A stretch of DNA of 64,000 bases from NCBI GenBank assembly GCA_033026295.1, contig CM065175.1:16502837-16566836 (forward strand), given 5' to 3'. Positions 45,901-58,100 of the stretch are shown in pieces. A model generated the notes under the pieces. It searched no databases, was not told the origin of the DNA, and saw only the letters and a list, made by a program, of their open reading frames with translations. The stretch comes from Channa striata. Lineage: Eukaryota > Chordata > Actinopteri > Anabantiformes > Channidae. How positions within the stretch are numbered: the first letter of the stretch is position 1; each line of letters starts with the position of its first letter. The translations under genes were made by a program, and so were the position numbers.

Positions 45901-47745
45901 TATGTGAACGATAAATGAAGTGTTTACGGTTTGAGCAGTCATTGCCTATTGCGTTTTTGTAAGGACGGTGCACAAGGCTTTATTTGCATAGTGCTTGCCA
46001 GACTTTATTCAAAAAGGCTGATGAGGAAGCTGAAGTTAGAGGCACAACACACTGTACATGTCCCCATTCCTAAAATAACATTCACTTGAGCCATGCAGCC
46101 TTACAAACCAAACATACTATGAAAATTTTTACCAAGATGGGAAGTGATGAAGTTGAACTTATCAAACCCTCATATTTCCCCAGGGATTATATATGAACGG
46201 TACATAGTATATAGTGTATTTGAACCACAATAAACTTGGAAATAGATATCAGATGACATTTGACATTTTAGAAAATTTTTAAAAATCAGATATGATACCA
46301 TAGTCCATTCATAATTAGCTATTTATGTATTTTGATCCGTTATCTCTCCCTGTTTTTAGCTGTCTGTTCACTTGTGTTTTTTCCATCAGGTGGCTTATAT
46401 CTTAGTAAATTTATACAGTCAAAAGCTCGTCTCTTTACCCGAAACATGAGGAATCCTGGGGCAGCATTTGAATATGTTATATTTTTTAACAAAGAGAAGC
46501 AGAGATGTGTGTGCATTTTCCAGGCTGGACACCTCCTGGAGGGGCCACCAGGGTGAGACAACTATTCAAGCAATGTGTATATTGATGTCTGTTCTTGTTG
46601 TATTTGTGCTGTACATAATCCTGAAAATGCTGAAATATTTAATACACATGTAATTAAAAAAAAATCTACTATATCACATTTCTGACTATACTAAACATAA
46701 CTAAAAATTAATAGATTTACTTTAATTACGTAACTTTTACATCTTTTAATTTGGTAAACAACATTTTAACAGTTTGTGTTTGATGTATAATAGACACTAT
46801 GTGTTTCCAGATGTGTCCATGGGGGGGCAATAGCCACTATGATAGATACTGTGACAGGAACTCATGCTTCTCAACTTTATGAAGCTGTTATGACTGCTAA
46901 CCTCAACATAAACTACCGCAGGTACAATAATATATCTTCTCAACATACAACAAATAATTTATTGCATAAATAAATCTTAGCTAAATCTAATTTCTTGAAT
47001 TATTTACCAAAAAGTTAAACTGGTAGTATAATTATATAATTATAAACAGTAGTGTTGTATGTGTAGTCTCATTTGTTTGGAGATGTTTGGAGACATTTAT
47101 TCATGTGTAGGAATTTTTGGGAATATGAATTGTTTGGTTTAGATGGTATTTAATTCTTGGATATAAGTACATAGTTCTGTCACATCTGGCAAGGTAATGG
47201 AAGTAACACATGTCTGCCAGCCTCGGGTTGGTGTAATGCACACTGACAATTAGTTATATGATGTAGATAATTTAACAAGTTAATATTAAGTGTTCTTATT
47301 AATCCAGATTTCATTATGATAGCAATACTTGTGCTGTTCGGTGCTTCAGCCAACAGTGCAGTGGTGCAAACTAACATTTTTACTGTGTGTCACTGTTATT
47401 CTTCATGGTCAATTTGTCCTAATGAACCCATGTCTTGTCTGCAGCCCCATCCCACTGGGAAGTACAGTGTTTGATTGAGTCCTCTCTGGATAAAAAGGAA
47501 GGCAGAAAAACATTTGTTTCATGCAAAGTGACTAGCACCAATGGCTCCAAACTGCACACAGATGCAACAGGTAACATAACTCTTTATACACGTACATGCT
47601 AGATGGGATACGTGACGGTATGTACAGTACTTGGTCACCTATGTGGTCTTTGATGTTCTGTTTTTTCACTTTATCGTTTTTTTTCATTTCTAATGCAGCA
47701 TTGTTCCTGTCAGTCAATGTCAGCAACTTGCTACTGGGAGCGTGA
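42952..47745 (+). CDS. them4: THEM4-type acyl-CoA thioesterase (hotdog fold), 6 coding exons, with an apparent +1 frameshift
   Basis: Coding exons: 42952-43077, 45538-45727, 46390-46552, 46811-46921, 47445-47570, 47699-47745. Exon 1 (MARSLGTFLKGFQKLTFLPV...) is basic and hydroxylated with no acidic residue, like a mitochondrial presequence. Exon 2 has FSLPNSSWGPEMLRLYEHY and RLPSYNRS; exon 3 LFTRNMRNPGAAFEYVIFFN and LEGPPG. Exon 4 has the hotdog signature GCVHGGAIATMID, with the Asp expected at the active site, and TANLNINYR. Exon 5 begins SPIPLGSTV in the expected frame, but one extra T in the TTT at 47470-47472 moves the homologous continuation (IESSLDKKEGRKTFVSCKV) to the next frame and brings TGA at once. 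Exon 6 ends ALFLSVNVSNLLLGA. Family role: hydrolysis of medium/long acyl-CoA in mitochondria. THEM4 next to RORC is also the human arrangement. The gene could be intact with a sequence error, or newly broken. Confidence 0.85.
43300..43861 (+). mobile_element. Tc1/mariner-like transposase relic, left part
   Basis: Across broken plus-strand frames I read VMLYAMFCWEAFRPACHSC, then FMEMVLSDGSGLSQKDITPC with HAAKMV, then PIVHLWDALEKQV. These follow the order WAMFCWETLGPA, FMETVFPDG-GLFQQDNAPCH-AKMV and PIEHLWDVLDKQV of Tc1-like transposases. The second catalytic Asp context (QQDNAPCH) is altered to QKDITPCH. It stops abruptly at the LINE junction (43861/43862). Confidence 0.6.
43862..45343 (-). 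mobile_element. 5'-truncated LINE (Rex1/L2-like) inserted into the Tc1 relic
   Basis: Read on the minus strand, it starts inside the reverse transcriptase: MLFADSTSAFNTLQTHILAQ, LTNRTTERR and LIKYADDTVLLSLL (the YADD active-site motif). It continues with EKTKEM, KYLGTIFDHSLTF and LRKLDTFGVFWPRK, then the untranslated 3' part, ending in a GAATTCAATTCAAATTG-type tail at 43862-43890. Several frame breaks show it is inactive. CAAGTGA (43855-43861) and CAGGTGA (45344-45350) flank it as a probable target-site duplication. Confidence 0.6.
45344..45500 (+). mobile_element. Tc1/mariner-like transposase relic, right part
   Basis: The plus strand resumes with QVSL, PPCNFQTLKNLLLMAFCRIP and QGTFRGLLEC. 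These correspond to the C-terminal PPCNLQDLKDLLL...W-QIPQHTFRGLVES blocks of the transposase that broke off at 43861. It ends about 40-50 nt before the them4 exon 2 acceptor. Confidence 0.55.
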
Positions 47746-50700
47746 CACAAATGCACGAGCCAAGCATCTACGCAAGCTCTGTCAGCAAGATGAGGTGTGT
47801 GTGTTAGAGCGACTGAATCTGTGAGAGTGTCATTGGTTTAGACGATTGTATGTATTCGCTGGTTTATTTAAGAAATAGCCTCTCTAAATATTACACTGTT
47901 GACCTTTTATTACATTCTAATACTTTGGCATCTCCTCTTGCCACTTTGTTCTAACTAACAAGCAGTTTCATGATATACCTTCACTACCTCTACTCGGTGT
48001 AACTAGCATATCATCAGCACATGAACAAAGTTTTTATTTATTCTAACTTAGACAGTATTTATATTTGTATATAACATTGGGGCCTTTCAGAGTGAGCCTA
48101 TTGCTCAAAATGTGAAGCATATGAATATTTTGCTTACTTTACTGAAGCCTGACACAAGACTTCTACCTAAATTATACAAACCATAAATTTTTTCTCAGCA
48201 AGCAATATTGTGTGTTACATTTTGTTGCCTTTAAGCTTCTCCCAACAGACTGTCTCCCAGCATATGATTTTTATTAGGTTAAACTAACATACTTACATTG
48301 TTTTATTTCATATAAGTCATCATTCTGTACAAAAAAATGGGAATAAAGTGAAAGTGCCAAAGAGGAAAGTAGAATGTCATGTAATTAAAGCAGTTGCATT
48401 TGGATTTTATACTTACTTTGTCAGATTAGTACAATCAGTGAAATCAAAACTTTTGTAACATTTCAAGTAAGCAGACTTTCAGAGTTTTTTGCTTTTTGGT
48501 TGTGCATTTTAGTTTTTATTTTCAGGTGCTGGTTATTAAAGGATGCCCAATCCTGGATGTGGGTATGTGAATTTGTACACCTCTTATGACTTTCAATAGA
48601 AACAAAAGGGGTTCAAACTCTGATTCATTACGGTTTAGTGTTCATGATTATCATCTTGTTCGTAGGTATATTTTCTCAAGACACTTTGAACATGTTTCTA
48701 CAGTCAGAAATGACTGAGGCGTGCCACAGTATGCCATACTAAGTAACACTGTCCACATCACAGAGATCTGTGCAAGTTTGGCAGCTACTGCAAACCACGA
48801 TGCTGAAAGCATGTAGAACACTCTTTTAGGTTATACAGTACACATGCTATGCCGAATATAAGTTGAAGGCATCATTTACTAATTTTACATTCAACAATGA
48901 AAATATGCATGTACATGTTACAGTATGCTAATGTCTTGCTGTTGTTGGTGTAACCCTAATACAACTAACAGATCATATTTTGCTTAATATGTCAGTGAGA
49001 GGAAAGAACAAAGATCAATAAGCAGTTTATTATCTGAACATTTCTTAGCCATATTTTTCCACAATGCTTCACCCAACAGTTCCCATTATTTAAAATTACT
49101 TAATACTCACTATAGATAGATAGTTAGACAGATATATTATACTGGATTATATTCACTCATACTGTCCATCTTTTAAAACTATAGTATTGCTGAACGTTAT
49201 TGCTTTCTATGTGGCTTTCAAGGTCATACCCAACAAGCTCTAAATAATCGCTGAACTTCATGGCAATAATTTAAATTGCTATTACGTCCATTTTAAATAC
49301 AGCAAAGTCCTGCTAAGTTCATTTTTGTTAGTAAATTTTTGCTTACCAAAAAAACCCAGCACACAGTGAACTGCCTTTACCTCGAGTTCTCACACAGTTC
49401 AGATGTGTGGTTTATGGGTATATGGGCTCATCATAGTACAGCCTTGGTGGTCTTCTGTGGGCCCCTCACACTTTAACCTCAGAAAAGTGCAGATGGAAAT
49501 GCTGCCTGAGTTTCTAAAAGTTTTTGGCGCATGTGTGTGTTGGTTGGTGGATTTTTTTCCCCCCTGAAAAGTCCTGTGGTCAAGTTTAGTTTGAGAGAGT
49601 GAGTGAGGGGGGGAGCAGAGAAAGGGCAGTTGTCTTTAACTTTCAGTTAAAACCACCTGCAACAACTTTTGTCCACCTCCAGAGCTGATTTGTAATTTAG
49701 ATATCTGTCTAAAAGTGTTCCTTCCACTTGCAAGCATTTATAGGTACTTTGACTTGCTAAATATGGAAGCACTTGACAGGATGGTGATGTGTTTTTAAGT
49801 GACTTAAAAACTATTATCATGGTCATGTAAAATTTAGAGAAAAAGTGGCTCTAGTAGCTTGTAAAGTGTCTGTTATATGAAATGTTTTAGATGCAGGGAT
49901 AAATTGTAATTAAAATGTTTTTGCAGTGAAATGTACTGGATTTTTGGGGGGTCTTTTATTGTTGCTTAAGGCACACTGAGTGTTGTTGGATTACTGGAAG
50001 AAATATTCAGGTTTTTTATTGAGATTAAAACATGCAACATGCCAAAATTACAAGTCAGAATCCATCGTGTGTTAAGAGCTCATCTGGTGCTTTGGCTGTT
50101 TAATGGAAAGAAGGTGCCAGATACTGTACATGTGTGGCAGTCATCAGTTCGGGGGGATTTTAGATAAAACTATTTAACGATTGACTAAATGAAGATGTTG
50201 TTTGGCCTCTGTGGTGTTTTCTGGTAAAGTTGCCTAAACATAGTGCTTTGGCCTGGAAAGTAAAAGTACTACAGAAGTTTGGCTAAACACCTGATGCCAC
50301 TGACACGTGTTAGTAGTTCAGAAAATTGTACTTTACATACGTTCAGGGGAAAATACTGTACTTTACAACATTATTTTAATAGGTTTAGCTGCTTGACTTT
50401 TTATATGTTAAATAATAAAACATGATAACCTTATAACATGGTGTTTTTATATTACTGTATTTTAACAAAACAGAACCTTAAACAATTAAAACAGTAGGAA
50501 AGTCCTGTAAGTCGGAACTTTGCTCTGTCTCATCACACTGTGAGTTGGACCGACTGTAAGAGACACAGGAGGATTTACCACACTGATGTAAACCGAGAAC
50601 ATATAGATTATTCATGCATGTTTTCCATGTGTCTGCAGTTGTTTGAATCCTGCCTCAATAAAATGAGGCATACCCTTATTAAATAATAGAATGTAATGTT

Positions 50701-50870
50701 TTGCACGGACACATCTCATCAGATGTTTTTAACAAGCCAATACAATTATAAAAAACCTATGAAGATGGATTCTATTTAAGCGTGCTCTTTTCCACATAGC
50801 GGATTATTAGAGGAAATTATTTGTGTTCCCAATGAGTTGTGTTTTTTGTATTTTTTTTTCCATTAATCTC
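47746..50870. other. Intergenic gap between them4 and the ROR gene
   Basis: Mostly AT-rich. An AATAAA at about 48342 may end them4. A short block at 48526-48562 (TTTTCAG|GTGCTGG...GATGTGG|GTATGT) is bounded by splice-like sites but too short to interpret. A GATA-like run lies near 49120. No gene was recognised. Confidence 0.4.
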
Positions 50871-50879
50871 GGGGAAATT

Positions 50880-51372
50880 TACGGCAGCAACACGGGATTA
50901 CATTTCTCAACTGACGAAGTAAAACCCGATCCGCTGTCCGCCGCTATTACGTAACAGCCGGTGACATAACTGCGTCCAGCCCGGGACGGTGAGGGAGTGC
51001 AGGGAGCGCCGGGCGGGTGGAGGGTGGAGGGGGGGGGGCTCCGAGGGGAATTGAAGGATTTCCCAACAAACCACATAAGAGGAGGTGGATCGTTGAGCGG
51101 AGGAGGCAGACGGAGAGGCTACGGACATGACAGCCGACGTCTGGGAGCTGCCGTGAGGACAGGAAGGAGGCAGAGACATGGCAGCGCGGCTTCTCAAGTG
51201 CCTGCGTCGCCCCGGGCGCTAGAGCAGGTAGCAGGAGCCCGAGTTCCGGGTCGAATGGCGGCAGGTGGAGTTCAAAAACCGACTCATTTAGCAGGCGTCT
51301 GTGGTTTGTGTGTGTGCTCGTGTCTGTGCCTGAGAGAGGTGTGTGTGTGTGTGAGGTGTTTTGACAGGAGTT
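50880..51372 (+). promoter_or_regulatory. CpG-rich promoter and 5' leader of the ROR gene
   Basis: A GC- and CpG-rich block (CCGCTGTCCGCCGC, CCCGGGACGG, GGAGCGCCGGGCGGG) in an AT-rich setting, just upstream of the ATG at 51373. It contains ATTACGTAAC at 50946-50955 and three upstream ATG frames (51127, 51178, 51255). The transcription start is not resolved, and a splice acceptor-like TTTTGACAG lies just before the start codon. Confidence 0.55.
50946..50955. promoter_or_regulatory. D-box (PAR-bZIP / NFIL3 site)
   Basis: ATTACGTAAC contains the palindrome TTACGTAA, the consensus shared by DBP/TEF/HLF activators and the repressor NFIL3 (E4BP4). It lies inside the CpG-rich promoter block, 418 bp upstream of the ATG. 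Confidence 0.5.
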
Positions 51373-54300
51373 ATGGAATATGAAGAAGCCGAAGTGCCCC
51401 CCGTTGACACCCCCATCAAAAGAGGTAAGAGGTTTTAGTGTGCAGCATGTGAAGGCCCTTCTACCTGTAATAGCTGGGTCTCCACAGGGTCCTACTCTTG
51501 CTTTTGACTTCCTGCGACCATTCCCGCCCCGTCACTCCACCACGCAGACTTCAGTTCCTCCCTGAACCTTCTTACCACAAACAGTGTTACAGTCTTTACC
51601 TTCCTTCTGATCCATCTTTAGCCCAGTAACCCTCCTCATCCCTCTCCCTGGGATGCGGTTAAGGTGCTGTTAGTGTTTAAGAATGGCAGTAAGCTGGAGT
51701 AATCCAAGGGGATTAGCTCTTATTTCTGTTCCCGTTTCTGGTCAGGGTTTCTCTATTCAAAGCCTCTCCTGGGCTGAAGCTTTGGCAGTCACTGGAGAAA
51801 AGTCACATTGTCCCTTTGCCACAGAAACCCACTACATGTTTCCTACTACCGTCATATCCCAGTAATGAGGTTTGCTAAAGTTTGCTGCTCAAACAGGAAT
51901 GATTTGAACAACTTTGTCACTCTAACACACTAACTGTAAGGGAGGTTTATGTTTTTTTGTAGAAGTTGAACGTGACCAGAAATAAATGTTGGATGATTAA
52001 TGAGTAGATTTACAAATTTATCCATAATAAGTTGTATTAAAATGAACAGTTCGTACACAGCTATTTAGTTTGAGGTGATTTTATGGCAAGTCTTAAAGTG
52101 TCTGTGATTTCTCAAATGATTGAAAATGTCCTTTGCAACATCTGTAATAATTGTAAGTCATCCAGATCATGATTATCCCAATGGGCTCCGTGCAGCGGCC
52201 ACCAGACTGGCTTGAAGCTCCTGAAGTTGTTTCGCCTCTCATCTGAAAGCCTTCGACGGATCTGACTTTTGTCATCAGTAATTTGTTGACACTTGTTGAT
52301 CAGCTGTTGGTCCTTGTTTCAGCCAGTGTTTATGTGGGTTAATATAGCACACGGCAGCATTTATTTCCAGAATCAATTTCCTAGTTACCATGAGTAACCT
52401 ACGATAGTCCTATTTACAGTTTCTATCGGTAGCAATTTTCCAAAGATACAAACAAAGCTGCCAAGTTATGTTCTTATATTCAAAATCTACTTTTTATAAA
52501 AAGTGATGTCTTGAGTGATACAATAGTGTGATATCATTGAGGACGTCAGGAGCAAAAACAGACAGAACAGATAGCAGTAATTTGATTATAGATTGTCAGT
52601 TACACGCATATACAAATGCAGTTCAAAGTTCTGTTTTATATTGTCAAGTGGTAGCAGTTTGACAATTTTTAATGAAAGACTGAGAAGTAAAACTAGATTC
52701 TGCATAATTACTTTCATTTTTGATACTGCGTGTGAGAACATTCTGTTTCCGTATTCTTGCCACTTAAAAGTAACAGTTACAGTGCGAGTAAAATAGACTT
52801 GAATAACACAATTTCTGTTCATTTAAGCCTTATCGTCCCTACTTTAGTAAGTCAGATTTAAGCTGTGCAGCCAAATATTGTTAAACGTGAAGAACTGTTT
52901 TAAAGAATCGAGTAGAGATGCCAAAGTTTCATATGTTACCTGAATTGTGGGGAAACTTGCCTAGATGGGCAGAGTCAGCTTGCTACACAACACATGGTAA
53001 TTTTTGACAGAGTAGAAAATCCACAATATTACAATCCTGACGCTACTTAAATTAATAAAATGCGACAACTCTCAAGAGTTAAGGTTTTTGCAAAATCAAA
53101 ACATCAGCTAACTTGTCAGATACTGGAACTGCTGCGATGGTGTTTTAATCTGGTCAAAGTGGAGTTTCAGTGTGGTTGCACAGTTTTTCGCAGTGCTGAC
53201 ATGGCTCTTCATAAGCTGATGGGAGTCTTGGTTTTAGTGGCTGTTGTGGGTGTTTTCTTATGTTTCTTGAGTAATTGGTTTGCATCTCTGGTACTGCTCT
53301 ACATTAGTGTTCCTTCTACCCATAGTGTTAAAAATATGGTTGACTTCACTGCATACTATTGTAAAATTCTAAGGTGTCCCTCAGGGATCTGTTGAAGGTC
53401 CAGTAATCTTCTCCATATACCGTTTATGTCATTCTGCTGAACTTTGTAAACTGAATATCTGTTACCAGAAGGATATAATTTAAGCCAAAGTGGTATCAAG
53501 TAAATAGCTGCTTAAATGGTAAATAGCCACTTGTATAGCGCTTTTATCCAAAGCTCTTTACAATGTAGCTTCTCATCCACCCATTCACACACATTCACAC
53601 ACACACATCAAGTATCAGACCCCCTGAGCTATCTGCTAATTTCTTGCAAATTAACATTTATTCATTAAAATCTATGTTTACACTAGCAAAAAGAAAGCTG
53701 TTTTCTGCAAGAGATTGCTCAGCCCTTTTTTTTAATTCACCTGTAAACCTGTTTTCACCACACCTTGACCTTTCTGAGAATTCTTCAATATTTTTCTTCA
53801 TCTTATTCACTAACACTGTTCGATCAATTCACATTTGTGTTTGTTTATGGATATTACCTTCAGAGAGCTCTTTTAATTTTTACACTTTAGGGTTAATTGC
53901 CCTTGTTGATTAACTTCCTACACTAACCCTGTCTTACATCCAAATTTCCATATCATACTTGCTTTTTACTGAATTCAGGTGGAACTATTTATGTCATTTA
54001 CAGTCCAGAATATAATTGGAAGGATATTGAACATAATAGAACAGCATATCTGGTTTTGATATATTTACATTTTATATCTACTTTGTGCTGAATTTGTCAT
54101 GTTTATACACAGGCAAAGTTGGCGGCTTGCTCTTTGGTTCAGTGGTCTTCTGTGTTGTTATGTAATGCAGCAACTGTCACTTTAGCATTCAGCTTAGATG
54201 TCAGAGTGTGGAGATGTTTGTGAGATTTTGAGCTATGAGCGGTGTTGTTGTTTGTGTCTCTGTAATCAGCCGAGACGTGCACTCAGTGTGTGTGTGTGGC

Positions 54301-55100
54301 TTTATGGCCTGGCTGACAGGTGTGTCTTGCTAAATGTGTACATTCTGTGTCACATTTGGTTTTTACAAAAATATATTGGTGCTTTCATCAGATCTTTTTT
54401 CCACCACTAGTCACCAACCACAGGTGTTTGTTCTGTTCTGTGTGGATTATTTTGATCATCTAAAATCATTTGGCTAATAGTGAATTTTATGATTGTCAGT
54501 TACTTAGGTCAAAATATAAAATGTGTTGCATGTAACTCTTAATAAATGAACCCAACCTATTTCATTTGATGAACACACATTAAATAATAAAAAAATAAAT
54601 AAAAAAACTTGCTTTAAAGTTCTAGTGAAGTTCTAGTGAATTTTTATAATTGAAGAATAATCACGCTCAAGACTTCAGAAAATTAGTGCAATGCTGATGT
54701 AATTGTTTGAAATATTAACTAGGTTTCCTAACCCTCAGGCCTAAAGAAACATCAAAAAGCCATCAATGAATAAAATATGCATCAAATCGATTATTTACAT
54801 CTCCACACAGTTTATAATTGCAATATGCTCACCATTAAACATTCACCTTTTATCACCCAACTTCTTACAACATTGGCCCAGTAAGTGTTGAAATTTCTTT
54901 ACATTTTCCGTGTGTGTGCACGATGCGCTGCTTTCATTCCATGCTTTCTGCTTATGAAGCAAAACTGATTTGATGAGGGGAGGAAAACAGTGGAAACCGC
55001 AGAGGGCCCGAACTGACGCCAGACAAAGACCAGCAAACGCTACGTCTTCCATCCATTGATACTTATCTCCCCTGCTTTCAAACCTCTGTGCATACACATA

Positions 55101-55138
<38 letters not shown>

Positions 55139-58100
55139 ACTCTAGAAATAAACCCCTTGGTTGAGAACCGACCCTCTGCACATCTACTCACACTCAATAC
55201 AATTCAGACTTTGTCTCACAATTGTGGTCAAACAGGCAGACAAAAAGAGGACCTATTGCTTCACAGACACCCACCTTCCTCTGCCTTTATTTCCTCTCTT
55301 TGTGTACATGTGCTGAAGAGCATAACATAAACACACACAAGTGTAAATCTGAATCCTAAAATTGATTCTCTCTACGATCACTATGGCTTTTTATCTGTGC
55401 ACAGCCCTTTGTGGAAAAAGTCCAAAAACAGTAAAACGTAGTCTGCAAACCTTGCATCTGTGTTACAGTTGAACATTGAGCATTAGTTGCTATAGATTTC
55501 ATACTTGTTTTAATTGGGATCTTGAATGTAATAAATTTACAATATTTGGCATTTTCAGAGCAATGGGGTTACCTACTCAATTGCATTTTTTAAGTTACGA
55601 TGTGGCTTCAGAACATCACAATGGTTGCCTTTACTGGAATCTTGACATTTTGTCATTGCCACATATTTCAAGTTTGATATAATCTATTTATGTAAAAAAA
55701 AAAACACAATCCCACTATAAACTACACAGGAAAAGATTTCACATTCCCCTAATTACTTAAGTGGCAGGAATTTGGGCGACTCATTGTTCTTACCTGCAGC
55801 ATTAAAAATGAACGTATATATTATGTAGAATCTCCTCCGAACATGTTTATGTTATTGGATCAGCTAAAGACCAGGAGACATCATTTTTGCTATTTTGAGC
55901 TGTTATTCTGTAAAGTCCAAGTGTTGCAGGGTATTAAACAACATACATGTTAGTAATGTATATGGAACTGAAAACTGTATACAGTTTAGTAGATAACTTG
56001 AGTAACTGTATGTAATTTTTCCCAGCACTGGTTGGAAATGACTGCGTACTGTGTGAAATGTTAATTAGACCTGAGTTCAACCTGGGGTGTGCAGGGAGTT
56101 TAAGCATAGTTTATGTGAAAAACGCGTGGTGAACTGCACGTTCACCAAATTACATTGATATGTTCTATTGGTGAAATAGCAACCTGAAAGCTCATACTAC
56201 AACTTCTACTAAACCTTAGATTTAAAGTTTTTTTTTTTTTTTTACCTCAGGCGGAGCTGTGTCCAAGAAGACTCATTTGAGTAAGTTCTCTATAAAATGC
56301 TGTATATGTGTGCGCGTGCGTGTGTACATGTTTGTGTATTTACACATGTGTTCCTGTATGTGGTAATGACATTACTTTTGTTTGTGCTAGATATTTGTGC
56401 ATGCATTTGTGGTTAACATCATACTTAGTGAACATATAAGATTGCACCTGTATTGCACACAGTCTATAACAGCACTGGAGTTGGGCCATTAGACACACAG
56501 CGTGTGTGTTGTATGTTGCACCTGTGTTGCCCCCCTCACACACAGACCGATACACACATGCAAACAGACATGCACCGCACACACACAGTGATGAAAATAC
56601 CACCTACTCTGGCTTTGACAATTTGGCATCTGAATGCAGATGACAGTGATAACATCTTGTCTTTTTTTAACTTTTTTGGTTTAACACTTTTTGCCACAAC
56701 TTTAGCACACCTGGGTATGTTATCAAGCATGGAGGCACTGTGTGTAACACACGCTATCTGGTGTGATGATAAGCATCCTGGCTATAAATAATATTGTTAA
56801 TATTGATGATTGCTTATACATGTATGTAAAATGAGATGTTTGATTTAGGGATTTTGCTTTGGAGGCCTCAGGCAGAGACTTTCCTATGGAAAAAACTCTT
56901 GGATGTAACTAATTACATGTACTCAAGCACTACACTTAAGTATAGTTACAGTAATATTCAGAGGCAAACATCTAGCATGTATACAAAACAGATATAAGTA
57001 CTTGAAGATCAGTATTTTATATTTAAAACATATGATCAGCTTATAATATATGGTACATTGTTTAATTACATGGAGATACATGATTTAATTACCCAAAGGT
57101 GTATTATTTCAAATTACCTTCTTCCTACACCTCATTGTATTAGCAATTATAATCCAGTAATTTAGCAACAGTCTGGTAAGATACATACATTTACTTTAGA
57201 TTGTAATGGTATTTTTCCACAGTTCTGTGAAATTCCACAAAGTATTTTAGTTCATGCAATAGTTTCTTTGCTACTTTAGCTCAAGAAAAAGCTTTGATGA
57301 CTTCTTCCATCACTACAGAAAGTTGAGATGCATGTATTGATTGCTGTTTGTGTAAAAAAAACACCCGTATACCTTCAAAGCATCGACAAGTGTGGGATAG
57401 GAAAATATAAAATCTCACGTTACTGAAATGTTTGTGTAACTGACATGTTTTTCTGCCTCCCCCAATTATTCCTGTTGAAGGTGGTTTGATTTAATTCTCA
57501 GGGAGTGCCGTATAGGTGCCAGAAGCTGTAACGCTAATTTTGTGACGTGCAGTACAGAGTGAGGGGGTGAAGGACAACAAAGGTTTTAATGAAAAGTACC
57601 TTGAGAAAAAAGTCAAGCTAGGGGACAGTCCCCCCCTTTCTTTGTCTCTGTCTCTGCTCTCTCACACACTCACACGCACACACACTCAAACAAGGAAGGT
57701 GAGGCGGCGACTGACACTCAAAAGTCTGAATATGTGAGTTGAAGCTGCAGTGAACACCCGACCAGGCTTGCTTAAGGACGAACAAAAAAAAACGGAAGAA
57801 AGCGTAAAAGGAATAGGTCATGCAAAAAGTTGTGTGTCAAAAGACAGACTGTAGTTAGACATAGTGAGAGATAAACTGAGTTTGTGAAAGTGGGACAAAC
57901 ATCTGTGACGAGTGGAGGAGTGAGGATGATGCGAGGTAGGGATGAAGTTCTTTGGTGTGTTTATGTGTGTGTGGGCTGTGCGATCAAAGATTTTATCAAT
58001 TTGATCAATTACATCCAATTTAGTCAAACGTTCTCGTCAATCCACAGTCACTTTATAGTTTATCATTATCAAAAGAGATGCTAGGACTGCGACCTGCAGG

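Larger units (their letters stand above)
51425..56250 (+). other. ROR gene intron 1
   Basis: A long 5' intron without recognised coding blocks. It holds one interspersed repeat fragment (53513-53640) and a CA microsatellite (about 55105-55133). Confidence 0.5.

Noticed and set aside
50997..51383. 128-residue frame across the ROR promoter
   Set aside because: It begins at GTG, is driven by GC-rich composition and a GT run, and only its last part starts with ATG; treated as a uORF, not a protein gene.
54843..55181. 112-residue minus-strand frame with a VCVCVC run
   Set aside because: It runs through the CA microsatellite at 55105-55133 and has no recognisable domain.
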